Made by a program: the position numbers and the translations under genes
Shown: positions 28,534 to 37,127 of the stretch, piece by piece
How the letters are laid out: every line of letters starts with the position of its first letter
How positions within the stretch are numbered: position 1 is the stretch's first letter
Source: an uncultured Clostridia bacterium
GTDB lineage: Bacteria > Bacillota > Clostridia > Christensenellales > CAG-917
NCBI GenBank assembly: GCA_944332995.1
Contig: CALVKR010000003.1
Location: 186,001-250,000, forward strand
Direction of reading: 5' to 3'
Length of the DNA: 64,000 nucleotides
Notes under the pieces: generated by a model
The model's input: only the letters and a program-made list of their open reading frames with translations
What the model was told of the DNA's origin: nothing
Databases searched by the model: none

Positions 28534-30330
28534 CTATTCTACCGTGACCGACTTTGCAAGATTTCTCGGACGGTCGGGATTGTAACCTTTATATACCGAC
28601 ACCATATAAGAGAGCATCTGCATGGGAATAATGGAAAACAGCGGAGACAGCTCCACGTCGACCTTAGGCGCCGCCATGACGTCCTTTTCGGACACGGCAA
28701 AATCCTTTAGGTTGAGCGAGGTAAAATAAATGAGTTTCGCTCCTCTTGCTTTTGCCTGTTCGACGATGTTGAGCGTTTTGGATATAAGTTTAGGTTCGGT
28801 AACTATGGCAAGCATTGTGGTTCCGTCTTCAACAAGTGCGATTGTTCCGTGTTTTAGTTCACCCGCCGCATAAGCCTCGCAGGGAATGTATGAAATTTCT
28901 TTAAGCTTTAAACAGCTTTCGAGGCAGGTGATATAATCCATATGTCTGCCCACAAAATAAATGGAACTCGAGTTTGCCACTCTCTTTACGAATTTTTTTG
29001 CACTTGCCCACATACCGTCGAGGTCTATCGACGCCGCCTGGCTCAATATTTTTTCGGCGATGTCCTTATAATCGCCGTCACGCAGAAAATCGGCAAGAAT
29101 CATCATGACGGTAACTTGAGCGTTGTATGCTTTAGTCGACGCCACGGCGACTTCCACTCCTGCGCATATGGGCAGGCAGACGTCGCATTCCGAGGCAAGA
29201 TTGCTTGTCATAACGTTGGTTATGCCAAGCGACTTAGCGCCTCTTTCTTTCGCCACCCTTACGGCGTGGAGCGTATCCGCCGTTTCGCCCGATTGACTTA
29301 CGAACACGCATAGCGTGTTTTTATTTAACAGCGGAGGATTATAAACGAATTCGCTGGCGAGATGCGTTCTTGCAACCTTGTGAGCGTTATCCTCGGTGAA
29401 CATAGCTCCCACCATGCTGGCGTGATAGCTCGTTCCGCAAGCGATAAATTCTATCTTTTCTATATCCTGCCAAAAACTTTTGTCGACTTTGGATATGGGA
29501 TTATCTTCGTTTAAATATATCTTTACAGTATTCTCTATGACGGTGGGTATCTCGTTTATTTCCTTTTGCATAAAGTGCGCATTGTCGCCTTTTTGCGCCC
29601 TCTCGCTGTGGGAAATCATCGATTTAAACTCAAGGCAGACGTCGCTTCCGCTTTCCTCGAACGCCTTTACCTCATCTTTGTTTATGTATCCGTAAACGCC
29701 GTTGGGGACGACTACGTATTCGGAGCAGCTTTTGCCGAGCCCCAAAACGTCGCTGGAAATAAAGGTTTCGCCGTCGCCCTTGCCGATAAGCAAAGGACTC
29801 TCCTTTCTCGCAAAATAAATTGTATCGGGAGTGTCGAGCGCAAGCATTGCCACGGCATACGAGCCCTGAAGATTTTTCAATGTTTCGCAAAGCGCTTCCA
29901 AAACGGAAAGCTTAGGATTTACTATTCGGAAATACGCTACGAGATTTACGATAGACTCCGTATCGACGTTGGTTCTGAAAGGGATATCCTTTAAAATTCC
30001 GTCCTTTATCACGGCATAGTTTTCTATAATGCCGTTGTGGACAAGCGAAAATCTGTTATCAAAACTTATGTGAGGGTGAGCGTTCTTTTCGCACACCTCG
30101 CCGTGAGTAGCCCACCTAGTGTGCCCTATTCCGCAGTGGGTATCTGTAGGACAGGTTATGCTGTCAAACAAATTGGCAACACTGCCCACCCTTTTTTGAA
30201 TTTGAATTGCCCCGTCGTGAATATAACTTATGCCTGCCGAGTCGTAACCCCTGTATTCGACGCTGAGCAATCCCTCTTTTATATTTTCAACACAGTCGTT
30301 TTTACCTAAATAGCCAACAATTCCGCACAT
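28534..30330 (-). CDS. glmS: Glutamine-fructose-6-phosphate aminotransferase (GlmS)
   Basis: A 598-residue protein of normal length. It begins MCGIVGYLG, with the Cys2 nucleophile of the glutaminase domain, followed by EYRGYDSAGI and GHTRWATHG. Two SIS sugar-isomerase domains follow from about 280 (FIACGTSYHASMVG, VFVSQSGETADT), and the C-terminus is RPRNLAKSVTVE. The enzyme makes GlcN-6-P, the substrate of the GlmM half of the fusion gene with which it converges. An AAGGAAA ribosome site precedes the ATG. It has its own promoter about 95 nt upstream; the leader is too short for a glmS ribozyme and I see no ribozyme core. Confidence 0.97.
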   Translation of the reverse strand: MCGIVGYLGKNDCVENIKEGLLSVEYRGYDSAGISYIHDGAIQIQKRVGSVANLFDSITCPTDTHCGIGHTRWATHGEVCEKNAHPHISFDNRFSLVHNGIIENYAVIKDGILKDIPFRTNVDTESIVNLVAYFRIVNPKLSVLEALCETLKNLQGSYAVAMLALDTPDTIYFARKESPLLIGKGDGETFISSDVLGLGKSCSEYVVVPNGVYGYINKDEVKAFEESGSDVCLEFKSMISHSERAQKGDNAHFMQKEINEIPTVIENTVKIYLNEDNPISKVDKSFWQDIEKIEFIACGTSYHASMVGAMFTEDNAHKVARTHLASEFVYNPPLLNKNTLCVFVSQSGETADTLHAVRVAKERGAKSLGITNVMTSNLASECDVCLPICAGVEVAVASTKAYNAQVTVMMILADFLRDGDYKDIAEKILSQAASIDLDGMWASAKKFVKRVANSSSIYFVGRHMDYITCLESCLKLKEISYIPCEAYAAGELKHGTIALVEDGTTMLAIVTEPKLISKTLNIVEQAKARGAKLIYFTSLNLKDFAVSEKDVMAAPKVDVELSPLFSIIPMQMLSYMVSVYKGYNPDRPRNLAKSVTVE

Positions 30331-30425
30331 ATATTTTTCCTTTTTTTTCTAAATCGCTCAAATTATCTTTTTGCTAAATACCTTAAAACGGCAAACCGTC
30401 AATTTGAAGTTTTTCCGTTTTTTAG

Positions 30426-30454
30426 ATTATATAACAATTTTAACGATTTAGCAA
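30426..30454 (-). promoter_or_regulatory. Promoter TTGCTA-N17-TATAAT for glmS
   Basis: The -35 box is at 30449-30454 and a perfect -10 box at 30426-30431. The predicted leader is about 90 nt. Confidence 0.7.
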
Positions 30455-30765
30455 TAAAATTTACCCTATGCATACTATGTGAATCGTAGGTAAATGCGTT
30501 CCGACATTATTCCGACAGTATTTAGTTTATGAATTATGCAATTCCGCATAACGGCAGAAGATACCTGCCGGGTTTTAAATGTCTTTTTAATTTTGTCTGC
30601 CTGGAAAAAAGAAGCCGTAAAATGTCGACTGAAAATCATTTAACACCGTCAAGATACTTAATCTCGATAATTTTCGCAGTTTTATTTATAGGGCAACTTC
30701 TGTTTGGTTTAATGATTTTAATCTGTGAAAATTAAACTTATTTAAAATCAGTGCTTTGTATCTTC
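30455..30765. other. Intergenic stretch, no gene supported
   Basis: About 310 nt, AT-rich. A plus-strand frame of 68 codons (30529-30735) ends in a hydrophobic helix, but neither its start nor an internal Met has a ribosome site, so I do not call it. Confidence 0.5.
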
Positions 30766-31485
30766 TCAGTGCCTTGTATCGTCGGTAAACCTTTCGCAAA
30801 AACGCCCTGCAAAACTCGGCTCTATTCCGTCGACGGCAAGGTGGGAAATATCCCCCATATAAAGACATCTGAGCGAGGCTATGCCCTGCTGTCTTTCCTC
30901 CGTCACGAGAAGCGTTACTCCCGAGGGCAAAACGCAGAAGTTTTGCGAAAATATCATGGGCGAAACGCCGAATAGGTGCGAAAGCATCATACATTCCACG
31001 CCGAAATGGCAGAACAGTATTATAGAGTCGTCGTTGGGTCGGACGGCCTGTAAAACTCCGTCTTTATGGATATATCCGTGAGAGGCGAGCACGCCGTCTA
31101 TACCGCTTGCGACCTCGGCGTATTTTTTGTCTATACCGGCCTTTACAATAAAATCCTGCTTTATCCAGTCGTTTGTCAAAAGGACCTGATTTTTGGCGAG
31201 ATACGCAGGCATAAAATCCCACGGCTGATCCAATTTGCCGAAAGCCTCGTCGCAGACGGGATAGTTAAACTCCATCAAAAAATCCAGAGTCTTTCCGCTT
31301 TTGCCGGACAGCTTGAAATACTCCTCCGCCGTTTTTTGCGCCCTGCCGAGCGGAGATATATAAACGCTTTTGACGCTAAGCGCAGCAAGCCTTTTTGCGG
31401 CGCTCTTTGCCTCGGTAAATCCGTGAGGCGTCAGCGAGTCGTTTTGATAGTCGGGGTCGGCGTGTCTTACTATATAAAGTTTCAT
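30766..31485 (-). CDS. Histidine phosphatase family protein
   Basis: A 239-residue protein starting MKLYIVRHADPDY, where the RH motif supplies the His that is phosphorylated during catalysis. SPLGRAQKTAEEY is the second conserved block, and ILFCHFGVECMML holds the later catalytic His. Family members act on phosphoglycerate, sugar phosphates, alpha-ribazole phosphate and others; the substrate here is unknown. AAGGTGA precedes the ATG by 4 nt. The gene follows the ProB-like kinase on the same strand after a 48-nt gap with a terminator-like hairpin. Confidence 0.87.
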   Translation of the reverse strand: MKLYIVRHADPDYQNDSLTPHGFTEAKSAAKRLAALSVKSVYISPLGRAQKTAEEYFKLSGKSGKTLDFLMEFNYPVCDEAFGKLDQPWDFMPAYLAKNQVLLTNDWIKQDFIVKAGIDKKYAEVASGIDGVLASHGYIHKDGVLQAVRPNDDSIILFCHFGVECMMLSHLFGVSPMIFSQNFCVLPSGVTLLVTEERQQGIASLRCLYMGDISHLAVDGIEPSFAGRFCERFTDDTRH

Positions 31486-31497
31486 ATTTCACCTTAT

Positions 31498-31527
31498 AAA
31501 AAAGGGCAAAAGCCTATGCTCTGCCCC
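31498..31527 (-). terminator. Terminator-like hairpin after the ProB-like gene
   Basis: On the minus strand GGGCA, a loop of about 12, TGCCC and a T-run, lying just after the stop of the kinase gene and before the ribosome site of the phosphatase gene. Confidence 0.5.
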
Positions 31528-31533
31528 ATCTTT

Positions 31534-32358
31534 TTATAAACCGAAAACGGTTGATTTGACTTTTCCTTCCATAATGTCCTTTATGGAATATTTAGAATTT
31601 GCGATAATGACGGTAGTGCCGTTCTTTAAAGGCTCTTTTATATATTCAAGTTTTGCCTTTGCGCCATGCGAACCCTTGCGGTTTGAACCGTAGCAGTGAT
31701 TTTGAAGCTCGTTGACGTTGTCGATGAGCTCGTAAACGTCCTTGCCCGAAACTCTTTCGATAAGCGAATTTTGATCGGATATATCGTTGTATATACCGTC
31801 GAGAGTGGAAAGTATCAAAAGCGTTTTACATTTGACTAGGCAGGCTATCTGACTTGCCGTTTCGTCGTTGTCGATACACTCTATCGCTCTGCCCTGTTTT
31901 TCCTTTATCTTCAGAATTTCCGTTTTGCGGTTTTCCTCGCTACAGACGGCGTCGTTGTAGTTTATTATAGGCACGGCGTTCTGAGCGGGACAGCGCATTA
32001 GCATTTCGTAGAGGTGCTGTCTTTTGGTTTCGTCGTTAAAATGCTGATGCTCGACGAGTATCTGCCTGACCGAATAGCGACTGTCAATAAACTGACGGTA
32101 TGTCTGCATTAAGATAGACTGACCTTGAGCGGAATAATCCGTCTTGTTGTCCTCGTCCGAGCCGTCAAGTTCAAAACCGTTGCGCTTGAGATAATCAAGC
32201 CTGCCTATCTCCGTTGCGCCCGAGGTTATCCAGATATAACCGGGGCGAAGCTCTCTCGACAGCCTTGCGATTATATTGTAATTGATATCCTGGTATTCTC
32301 TGTCGATGAGCGCTATCGAGCCTATTTTTCCTACAAGTTCTATATCGAATTTTGCCAT
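31534..32358 (-). CDS. Amino acid kinase family protein, glutamate 5-kinase-like
   Basis: A 274-residue protein with the amino acid kinase fold. ITSGATEIG corresponds to the SSGA substrate loop, IINYNDAV to the NEND segment, CIDNDETASQIACLV to the ATP-side loop and LLILSTLDGIYND to the LLLTDxxGLY block of glutamate 5-kinase (ProB). The N-terminal glycine-rich lysine loop is weak (FDIELVGKIGS rather than VVKxGS), so glutamate may not be the substrate. No proA is nearby. I start at the ATG at 32358 because AAGGTGA lies 4 nt upstream; a TTG five codons earlier overlaps that ribosome site. Confidence 0.75.
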   Translation of the reverse strand: MAKFDIELVGKIGSIALIDREYQDINYNIIARLSRELRPGYIWITSGATEIGRLDYLKRNGFELDGSDEDNKTDYSAQGQSILMQTYRQFIDSRYSVRQILVEHQHFNDETKRQHLYEMLMRCPAQNAVPIINYNDAVCSEENRKTEILKIKEKQGRAIECIDNDETASQIACLVKCKTLLILSTLDGIYNDISDQNSLIERVSGKDVYELIDNVNELQNHCYGSNRKGSHGAKAKLEYIKEPLKNGTTVIIANSKYSIKDIMEGKVKSTVFGL

Positions 32359-32416
32359 AGTATCACCTTGCAATCATTATATACGCTCTATGGCGGTTTT
32401 GCAAGAGTTTAAGGTT

Positions 32417-33088
32417 TTAAATTTCCACGCCTCTGACAAAGGTGGGCAGATATTTTTCCGCCGCACGCTTTGCAACCTCGAAAAACTTTTTATCGTGCGC
32501 CAAAAGTCCCATGCCGTGGTCTACGTATTGCTGAAGATAAAACGCCTTTTTACCCTCCAGCGCCTTTGCCGCTTCTTCCACGTCGCTTATCTCGAATTGA
32601 GGGACGACCGTCATTCTGAATTCATAGTCGATGCCGCTGTTTGCAATCAATTCTATGCTCTCTTTTAAAATTTCGGGGTCCACGGGCATTGTGGGCGTGA
32701 CTTTATCGTATTTATCGAGCGGAGCCTTTACGTCCATAGCCACGTAGTCTATCTTTTTTTCGTCAAGCAGCTTTTTTATAACGTCGGGACGCTTGCCGTT
32801 TGTATCGAGTTTGACGTCCAAACTCATAGCCTTTATCTTGTCGATAAACTCCGGCAAATCCTTTTGCAAGGTGGGCTCTCCGCCGCTCACGACTACGCCG
32901 TCAAGGAAAAATTTGTTTTTTTCTATCTTTTTTAAAATATCTTCCTCGTCGTAAAGCACGTCGGTATCCAAAATCTGAGCGTTATGGCAATACCAGCAGC
33001 GCATATTACAACCGGCGACAAACACGACTGCGGCGATATGACCTTTATAATCTACAAACGAATTAGCCTGAAATCCCGCTATTTTCAT
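32417..33088 (-). CDS. nrdG: Anaerobic ribonucleotide reductase activase (NrdG)
   Basis: A 223-residue radical-SAM protein with the motif GCNMRCWYCHNAQ (C-x3-C-x2-C), which holds the [4Fe-4S] cluster that cleaves S-adenosylmethionine. DGVVVSGGEPTLQ is the second SAM-binding block. It would place the glycyl radical on NrdD, whose gene lies just upstream on the same strand. Longer than the E. coli enzyme (154 residues), it matches the YjjW/pyruvate-formate-lyase-activase-like length seen in Firmicutes. GAGG lies 5 nt before the ATG. A terminator separates it from nrdD, so it is either made by read-through or has its own promoter. Confidence 0.9.
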   Translation of the reverse strand: MKIAGFQANSFVDYKGHIAAVVFVAGCNMRCWYCHNAQILDTDVLYDEEDILKKIEKNKFFLDGVVVSGGEPTLQKDLPEFIDKIKAMSLDVKLDTNGKRPDVIKKLLDEKKIDYVAMDVKAPLDKYDKVTPTMPVDPEILKESIELIANSGIDYEFRMTVVPQFEISDVEEAAKALEGKKAFYLQQYVDHGMGLLAHDKKFFEVAKRAAEKYLPTFVRGVEI

Positions 33089-33209
33089 ACATACCTCATT
33101 TATAACTAAACGAATATCTTATCTTTTAACAATTAAACAGCCTAAAAAACTGTCCATAACTTAACAACAAAACCGTCACATAAATTGCTTTATTATTACA
33201 ATCATCTAA

Positions 33210-33241
33210 AAAAAATAAGGGGCGAATGCCCCTTATTTTAT
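33210..33241 (-). terminator. Terminator after nrdD
   Basis: AAATAAGGGGC, loop of 4, GCCCCTTATTT with a T-run on the minus strand, 6 nt past the nrdD stop. Confidence 0.85.
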
Positions 33242-33247
33242 ATATGT

Positions 33248-35350
33248 TTATTTAACGTCTTTGCATTGTTCAGGGCGAATAACGTATTTAACTCTTTCAC
33301 GGTATTCTTCCTTTTTACCCTTGTTGTAATTTTGAACGGGTCTTAAATATCCGACGACTCTGCTGTAAACTTCCGTTTCCGCACCGCACTGAGGACAAGT
33401 AAAGTGTTCGCCTGCGATATATCCGTGCTCGTTGCAAACGCTGAAGGTAGGAGTCATCGAGATATACGGCATTTTGGAAATCGTGAATATCTTTTTGATC
33501 ATCTTCTTGCACACTTCGATATCTTCAATACGCTCGCCGAGATAGAGGTGTTGCACCGTACCTCCGGTATAGAGGAACTGAAGCTCGTCTTGAAGTCTGA
33601 CCGTTTCCATAATATCGTCGGTATATCCGACGGGGAGCTGTGTGGAGTTGGTGTAGTATACGTCCTTCTCGCCTGCCGTGATAATGTCGGGATACTGAGC
33701 CTTGTCAAGTCTTGCAAGACGGTAAGTCGTGCCCTCTGCGGGAGTTGCTTCGAGGTTGTAGTTGTGTCCCGTCTCTTTTTGGAACTCAACCATAATTTCT
33801 CTTAAATAGTGCATCACTTTGATAGCAAACGCCTGTCCCTCGTCCGTGGTGATGTCCTTATTCATAAAGTTGAGGCAAGCCTCGTTCATACCGACGATAC
33901 CGATCGTGTTGAAGTGATTTGACCAATACTCGCCCGTTCTCTCTTTGACGCCTCTGAGGTAGTGCGTCGAATAAGGATAAAGTCCCTTTTCGCTTTGAGC
34001 CTCGACAATCTTTCTCTTGATTTCGAGCGAGGTCTTGGCAAGGATAGCCATATTCTTGAGCCTATCCATAAACTCCGCTTCCGTCTTGGAAAGATAACCG
34101 ATACGGGGAAGGTTTATTGTGACGACGCCGATAGAGCCTGTAAGCGGATTGGAGCCGAACAAGCCGCCGCCGCGTTTGCGGAGCTCGGAAACGTCAAGAC
34201 GAAGTCTGCAGCACATCGAAACTGCGTCTTCCGGCGAGAGGTCGGAGTTGATATAGTTTGCAAAGTAAGGAATACCGTATTTGCAGGTGATGTTCATAAA
34301 TGCGTTTACGACTTCGCTGTCCCAATCAAACTCTTTGGTTACGTTTATTGTAGGAATCGGGAAAGTGAACACTCTGCCTTTAGCGTCGCCCTCTAACATG
34401 ACGTCGCAGAAAGCGAGGTTGAACATATCCATTTCCTTTTGGAAATCTTTATAGCATTCCTCTTTATACTCGCCGCCGATGACAACGGGTTGGTCGGCAA
34501 GCGTTCTCGGAACTTTAATATCGAACGTGAGGTTCGAGAAGGGGCATTGGAATCCCACACGGGTAGGCACGTTGATATTGAAAACGAATTCCTGAATGCA
34601 CTGTCTGACCTGTTCGTAAGTCATATTGTCGTATCTGATAAACGGAGCGCAGTAAGTATCGATTGAGCTCCATGCCTGTGCGCCCGCCGTCTCGCCCTGT
34701 GTGGTGAACGTGCTGTTGACAAGCTGTCCGAGGAAGGATCTGAGGTGCTTTGCAGGATGAGACTCCACCTTTCCGGCAACGCCGCCGAAACCGTCGGTCA
34801 AAAGCTGTCTGATATCCCAGCCTGCGCAGTAAGGTCCGAAAAATCCGAGGTCGTGAAGGTGGATAGCTCCGCTCTCGTGAGCCTCTCTGACCTCTTTAGG
34901 ATATACCTTATAGAGCCAATACTTTTTGGTGAAGTGCTCGCGAACGTAGTTGTTGAGTCCGTTTACGCTCTTTTGCATATTGGCGTTTTCCTTTACTCCC
35001 CAATCTTTCTCGGCAAGGTAACCGGTAAAGAGTTCGCTCGTTTCGCCTATGAGGGCGTTGATGTTTCTCGCCTCTTGTCTTCTTTCACGGTAGAGAATGT
35101 AAGCCTTTGCGGTCTGAGCGTGTCCTTCGTTGATGAGCACTTCTTCGACGATGTCCTGAATGTCCTCAACGGTGGGTATCTTGTCGTTGAATTTGGCTTC
35201 CGCCGCTTTTACGACGAGGTCTGCAAGCGTAGCGGATAAAATTTTATCCTTACCGCCGCAAGCCTGAGCCGCTTTGAAAATGGCTTCGGTGATTTTGTCT
35301 TTCTCGAAAAATTCGATTCTGCCGTCACGTTTCAAAATTTTGATAATCAT
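33248..35350 (-). CDS. nrdD: Anaerobic ribonucleoside-triphosphate reductase (NrdD)
   Basis: A 700-residue class III reductase that makes deoxynucleotides without oxygen. The N-terminal ATP-cone (about 1-95, IKILKRDGRIEFF) is the allosteric dATP/ATP switch. The catalytic barrel includes FQCPFSNLTFD and HLHDLGFFGPYCAGWD. The C-terminal end has a four-Cys zinc site (CNEHGY and CPQCG) and the glycyl radical loop RVVGYLRP with Gly667. The ATG at 35350 has GGAGGAG 7 nt upstream; an in-frame start 12 codons earlier overlaps it. NrdR-like boxes lie in and above its promoter. It works with the activase NrdG encoded downstream. Confidence 0.97.
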   Translation of the reverse strand: MIIKILKRDGRIEFFEKDKITEAIFKAAQACGGKDKILSATLADLVVKAAEAKFNDKIPTVEDIQDIVEEVLINEGHAQTAKAYILYRERRQEARNINALIGETSELFTGYLAEKDWGVKENANMQKSVNGLNNYVREHFTKKYWLYKVYPKEVREAHESGAIHLHDLGFFGPYCAGWDIRQLLTDGFGGVAGKVESHPAKHLRSFLGQLVNSTFTTQGETAGAQAWSSIDTYCAPFIRYDNMTYEQVRQCIQEFVFNINVPTRVGFQCPFSNLTFDIKVPRTLADQPVVIGGEYKEECYKDFQKEMDMFNLAFCDVMLEGDAKGRVFTFPIPTINVTKEFDWDSEVVNAFMNITCKYGIPYFANYINSDLSPEDAVSMCCRLRLDVSELRKRGGGLFGSNPLTGSIGVVTINLPRIGYLSKTEAEFMDRLKNMAILAKTSLEIKRKIVEAQSEKGLYPYSTHYLRGVKERTGEYWSNHFNTIGIVGMNEACLNFMNKDITTDEGQAFAIKVMHYLREIMVEFQKETGHNYNLEATPAEGTTYRLARLDKAQYPDIITAGEKDVYYTNSTQLPVGYTDDIMETVRLQDELQFLYTGGTVQHLYLGERIEDIEVCKKMIKKIFTISKMPYISMTPTFSVCNEHGYIAGEHFTCPQCGAETEVYSRVVGYLRPVQNYNKGKKEEYRERVKYVIRPEQCKDVK

Positions 35351-35419
35351 CTTTTTTCTCCTCCAATTTAAGAATTCAAGCGACATAGGCCGCCCTACTC
35401 ATGTTTGCTTAATGAGTCT

Positions 35420-35444
35420 ACCATAACAATATATTGTATGTCAA
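35420..35444 (-). promoter_or_regulatory. nrdD promoter region overlapping an NrdR-like box
   Basis: TTGACA on the minus strand at 35439-35444 is a consensus -35 box. Just downstream, 35424-35439 (TAACAATATATTGTAT on the plus strand) matches 13 of 16 positions of the NrdR box ACACwATATATwGTGT and centres on the palindrome AATATATT. The -10 box is uncertain: TATGGT at 35420-35425 has an extended TG but a short spacer. A repressor here would block the polymerase. Confidence 0.6.
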
Positions 35445-35660
35445 GATTTTTTTGACCACAATTTATAGCTTTTTTTAAATATTTTCGTGAAACGGTTTCA
35501 CAGCCGTTTTTTATGCATTTTGCCCCTGTTTTACCGCCTTTTATGCACAAAAATCCGTATATCCTTAACAGTCTTAACCTTATTAGCGAATGAATTTTTA
35601 TAAACGCCGAAAAATCGCATGCAATGTTATATCAACCGTCGTTTTTTCTTGCGACCTAGG

Positions 35661-35696
35661 GCACTATATATTGTGTATGCCACCTATATATCGTAT
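35661..35696. promoter_or_regulatory. Pair of distal NrdR-like boxes
   Basis: GCACTATATATTGTGT at 35661-35676 matches the NrdR box at 15 of 16 positions. A weaker copy, CACCTATATATCGTAT at 35681-35696, matches 11 of 16. They are 20 nt apart start to start, about two helical turns, and roughly 310 nt upstream of nrdD. NrdR is the ATP/dATP-sensing repressor of ribonucleotide reductase genes; no nrdR gene is in this window. The gap 35445-35660 shows no gene. Confidence 0.6.
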
Positions 35697-35705
35697 AAGC
35701 CTAAA

Positions 35706-35732
35706 ATAAAAGCAACCGTAAACGGTTGCTTG
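35706..35732 (-). terminator. Terminator after the MBL hydrolase gene
   Basis: AAGCAACCGT, a loop of 3 and ACGGTTGCTT, then TTTATTTT on the minus strand, about 105 nt past the stop of the MBL gene. Confidence 0.75.
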
Positions 35733-35836
35733 AATATTTTTAGTTTTAAGTTGCAAAACAAGCCGCTTGGTTTGCGGTGCCGCAAATGTGTTACGGCGTC
35801 GGCGTTAATGCAACCGTGTTACCGTGACGGCGTAGG

Positions 35837-37000
35837 TTATGCCGCATCCGCCACCTTATCCGCTCCCACCTGCGCCTGCTCCTGCGTGGCTTCCTTTTCG
35901 GTTATAAACGAGATTTCGGTATCCTTTATAGAAATGACTATATTTCCCATAAGGTCGGTGCGGTAAATCATAACGCCCCTTGCTATAAACCTGTCGAGAG
36001 TTGCCTGACGGGGATGCTTGAAAGTGTTGCCGTCGGCGTTACAGCTTATAAAGCAATCTTCCACCTTGATAAAATTGAGGAAACTTTCGGTCGAAGACGT
36101 TGCGCTGCCGTGGTGTCCCACTTTGAGAACGTCGCAGTCGAGAGTTTCCACTCTGTATTTCGCTTTTGCCTTGGCTATGAATTTGGGTTCGTTTATCTCG
36201 TTGGAATCGCCGGTAAGCACCACCTTTTTGCCGTTATAGAAAAGTATGCCTATGGGCGATATGGCGTTTTTGGCTTCCGCATTATTTAAACGTGTATCGT
36301 CCCAATCTTCTTGGTCGTAGCAGAAAAAGTCTATCTGCCAGCCCTCGCCCTCGAGCGTAAAGTCTCCTATGTTCAATCTTATGTTGGCTTCTGGCTCGGT
36401 AAGTGCCGCTATAAAGAAGTCGGCATAACACTTTGTATCTACGTCGTCGGGATCGGTAAACCAGGCAAGTTTTTCATCGTCGAGGTTAGCCTCGGCAACA
36501 GATGCGTGAGAAGCCATGACGTTTGGCATATAGATATTGTCCACGTCGTATTCGGCAAGCACCTCGTCCATAAAATAGACGTGGTCGGAATCGCAGTGAG
36601 TGAGCATAAGATAATCTATCTGACCGTCGGTGACGTATGTATCTATATACGCCAAGGCTTCTTCCATTATATCGCCCGAGTTGTTATAGTTGGCGCAGTC
36701 GATAAGCATTTCCTTGCCGTCGGGGAAAAGAATCAAAATACAGTCGCCCTGCCCGACGTCTATCATATGTATCTGAAGTTCGCCCTCGGTGATAACGACG
36801 GGAGGAAGTCCCTCTCCCGAGCCGCCGCTGTCAGGCGTGGACGGGTCGCCGTTTCCCGTTATGAAATTAAGCCCCTTTTCAAATATCTCGGGAGCGCCGA
36901 AATATAAACCGATAACGACTGCGGCTATAACTATCACCAAAACGACGGCGATGATAAGTAGCAAACCTTTCTTGTTTTTAGAATTGGATTTTGTCGCCAT
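35837..37000 (-). CDS. Membrane-anchored metallo-beta-lactamase-fold hydrolase, ComEC C-terminal type
   Basis: A 387-residue protein. It begins with a Lys/Asn-rich cytoplasmic end and a single hydrophobic helix (about 14-38), then a Pro/Gly/Ser linker, then an MBL domain from about 75. The domain has IDVGQGDCILI, the metal motif THCDSDH (from HxHxDH, with Cys in place of the second His), GDSN and KVGHHGSATS. This arrangement is that of ComEC-type and competence-like hydrolases, which cut nucleic acids or phosphodiesters outside the membrane. The cell-surface location is inferred from the anchor. The ATG at 37000 has a perfect AAAGGAGG site 4 nt upstream, preferred over the ATG at 37018. Confidence 0.85.
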   Translation of the reverse strand: MATKSNSKNKKGLLLIIAVVLVIVIAAVVIGLYFGAPEIFEKGLNFITGNGDPSTPDSGGSGEGLPPVVITEGELQIHMIDVGQGDCILILFPDGKEMLIDCANYNNSGDIMEEALAYIDTYVTDGQIDYLMLTHCDSDHVYFMDEVLAEYDVDNIYMPNVMASHASVAEANLDDEKLAWFTDPDDVDTKCYADFFIAALTEPEANIRLNIGDFTLEGEGWQIDFFCYDQEDWDDTRLNNAEAKNAISPIGILFYNGKKVVLTGDSNEINEPKFIAKAKAKYRVETLDCDVLKVGHHGSATSSTESFLNFIKVEDCFISCNADGNTFKHPRQATLDRFIARGVMIYRTDLMGNIVISIKDTEISFITEKEATQEQAQVGADKVADAA

Positions 37001-37099
37001 GTTGCCTCCTTTTATCATTATATTATATGCTCTATCCTTTGAGCAGGCAAAGCACCCGTTTGGCTTTAGCCGTCAAAATGTCGGGGTTTAAAATTAAAG

Positions 37100-37121
37100 G
37101 CGGAACTTTATTAAGCTCCGC
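37100..37121 (-). terminator. Possible terminator after dapL
   Basis: GCGGA with an imperfect inner stem and TCCGC, followed on the minus strand by CTTTAATTTT. The inner stem has a mismatch, so this is a weak call. Confidence 0.4.
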
Positions 37122-37127
37122 ACTCAT

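Noticed and set aside
30331-30425. glmS ribozyme in the glmS leader
   Set aside because: The leader from the predicted start is about 90 nt and lacks the ribozyme core; the full ribozyme needs more.
30529-30735. 68-codon plus-strand ORF with a hydrophobic end
   Set aside because: No ribosome site at its start or at the internal Met, and no promoter placed to make it leaderless.
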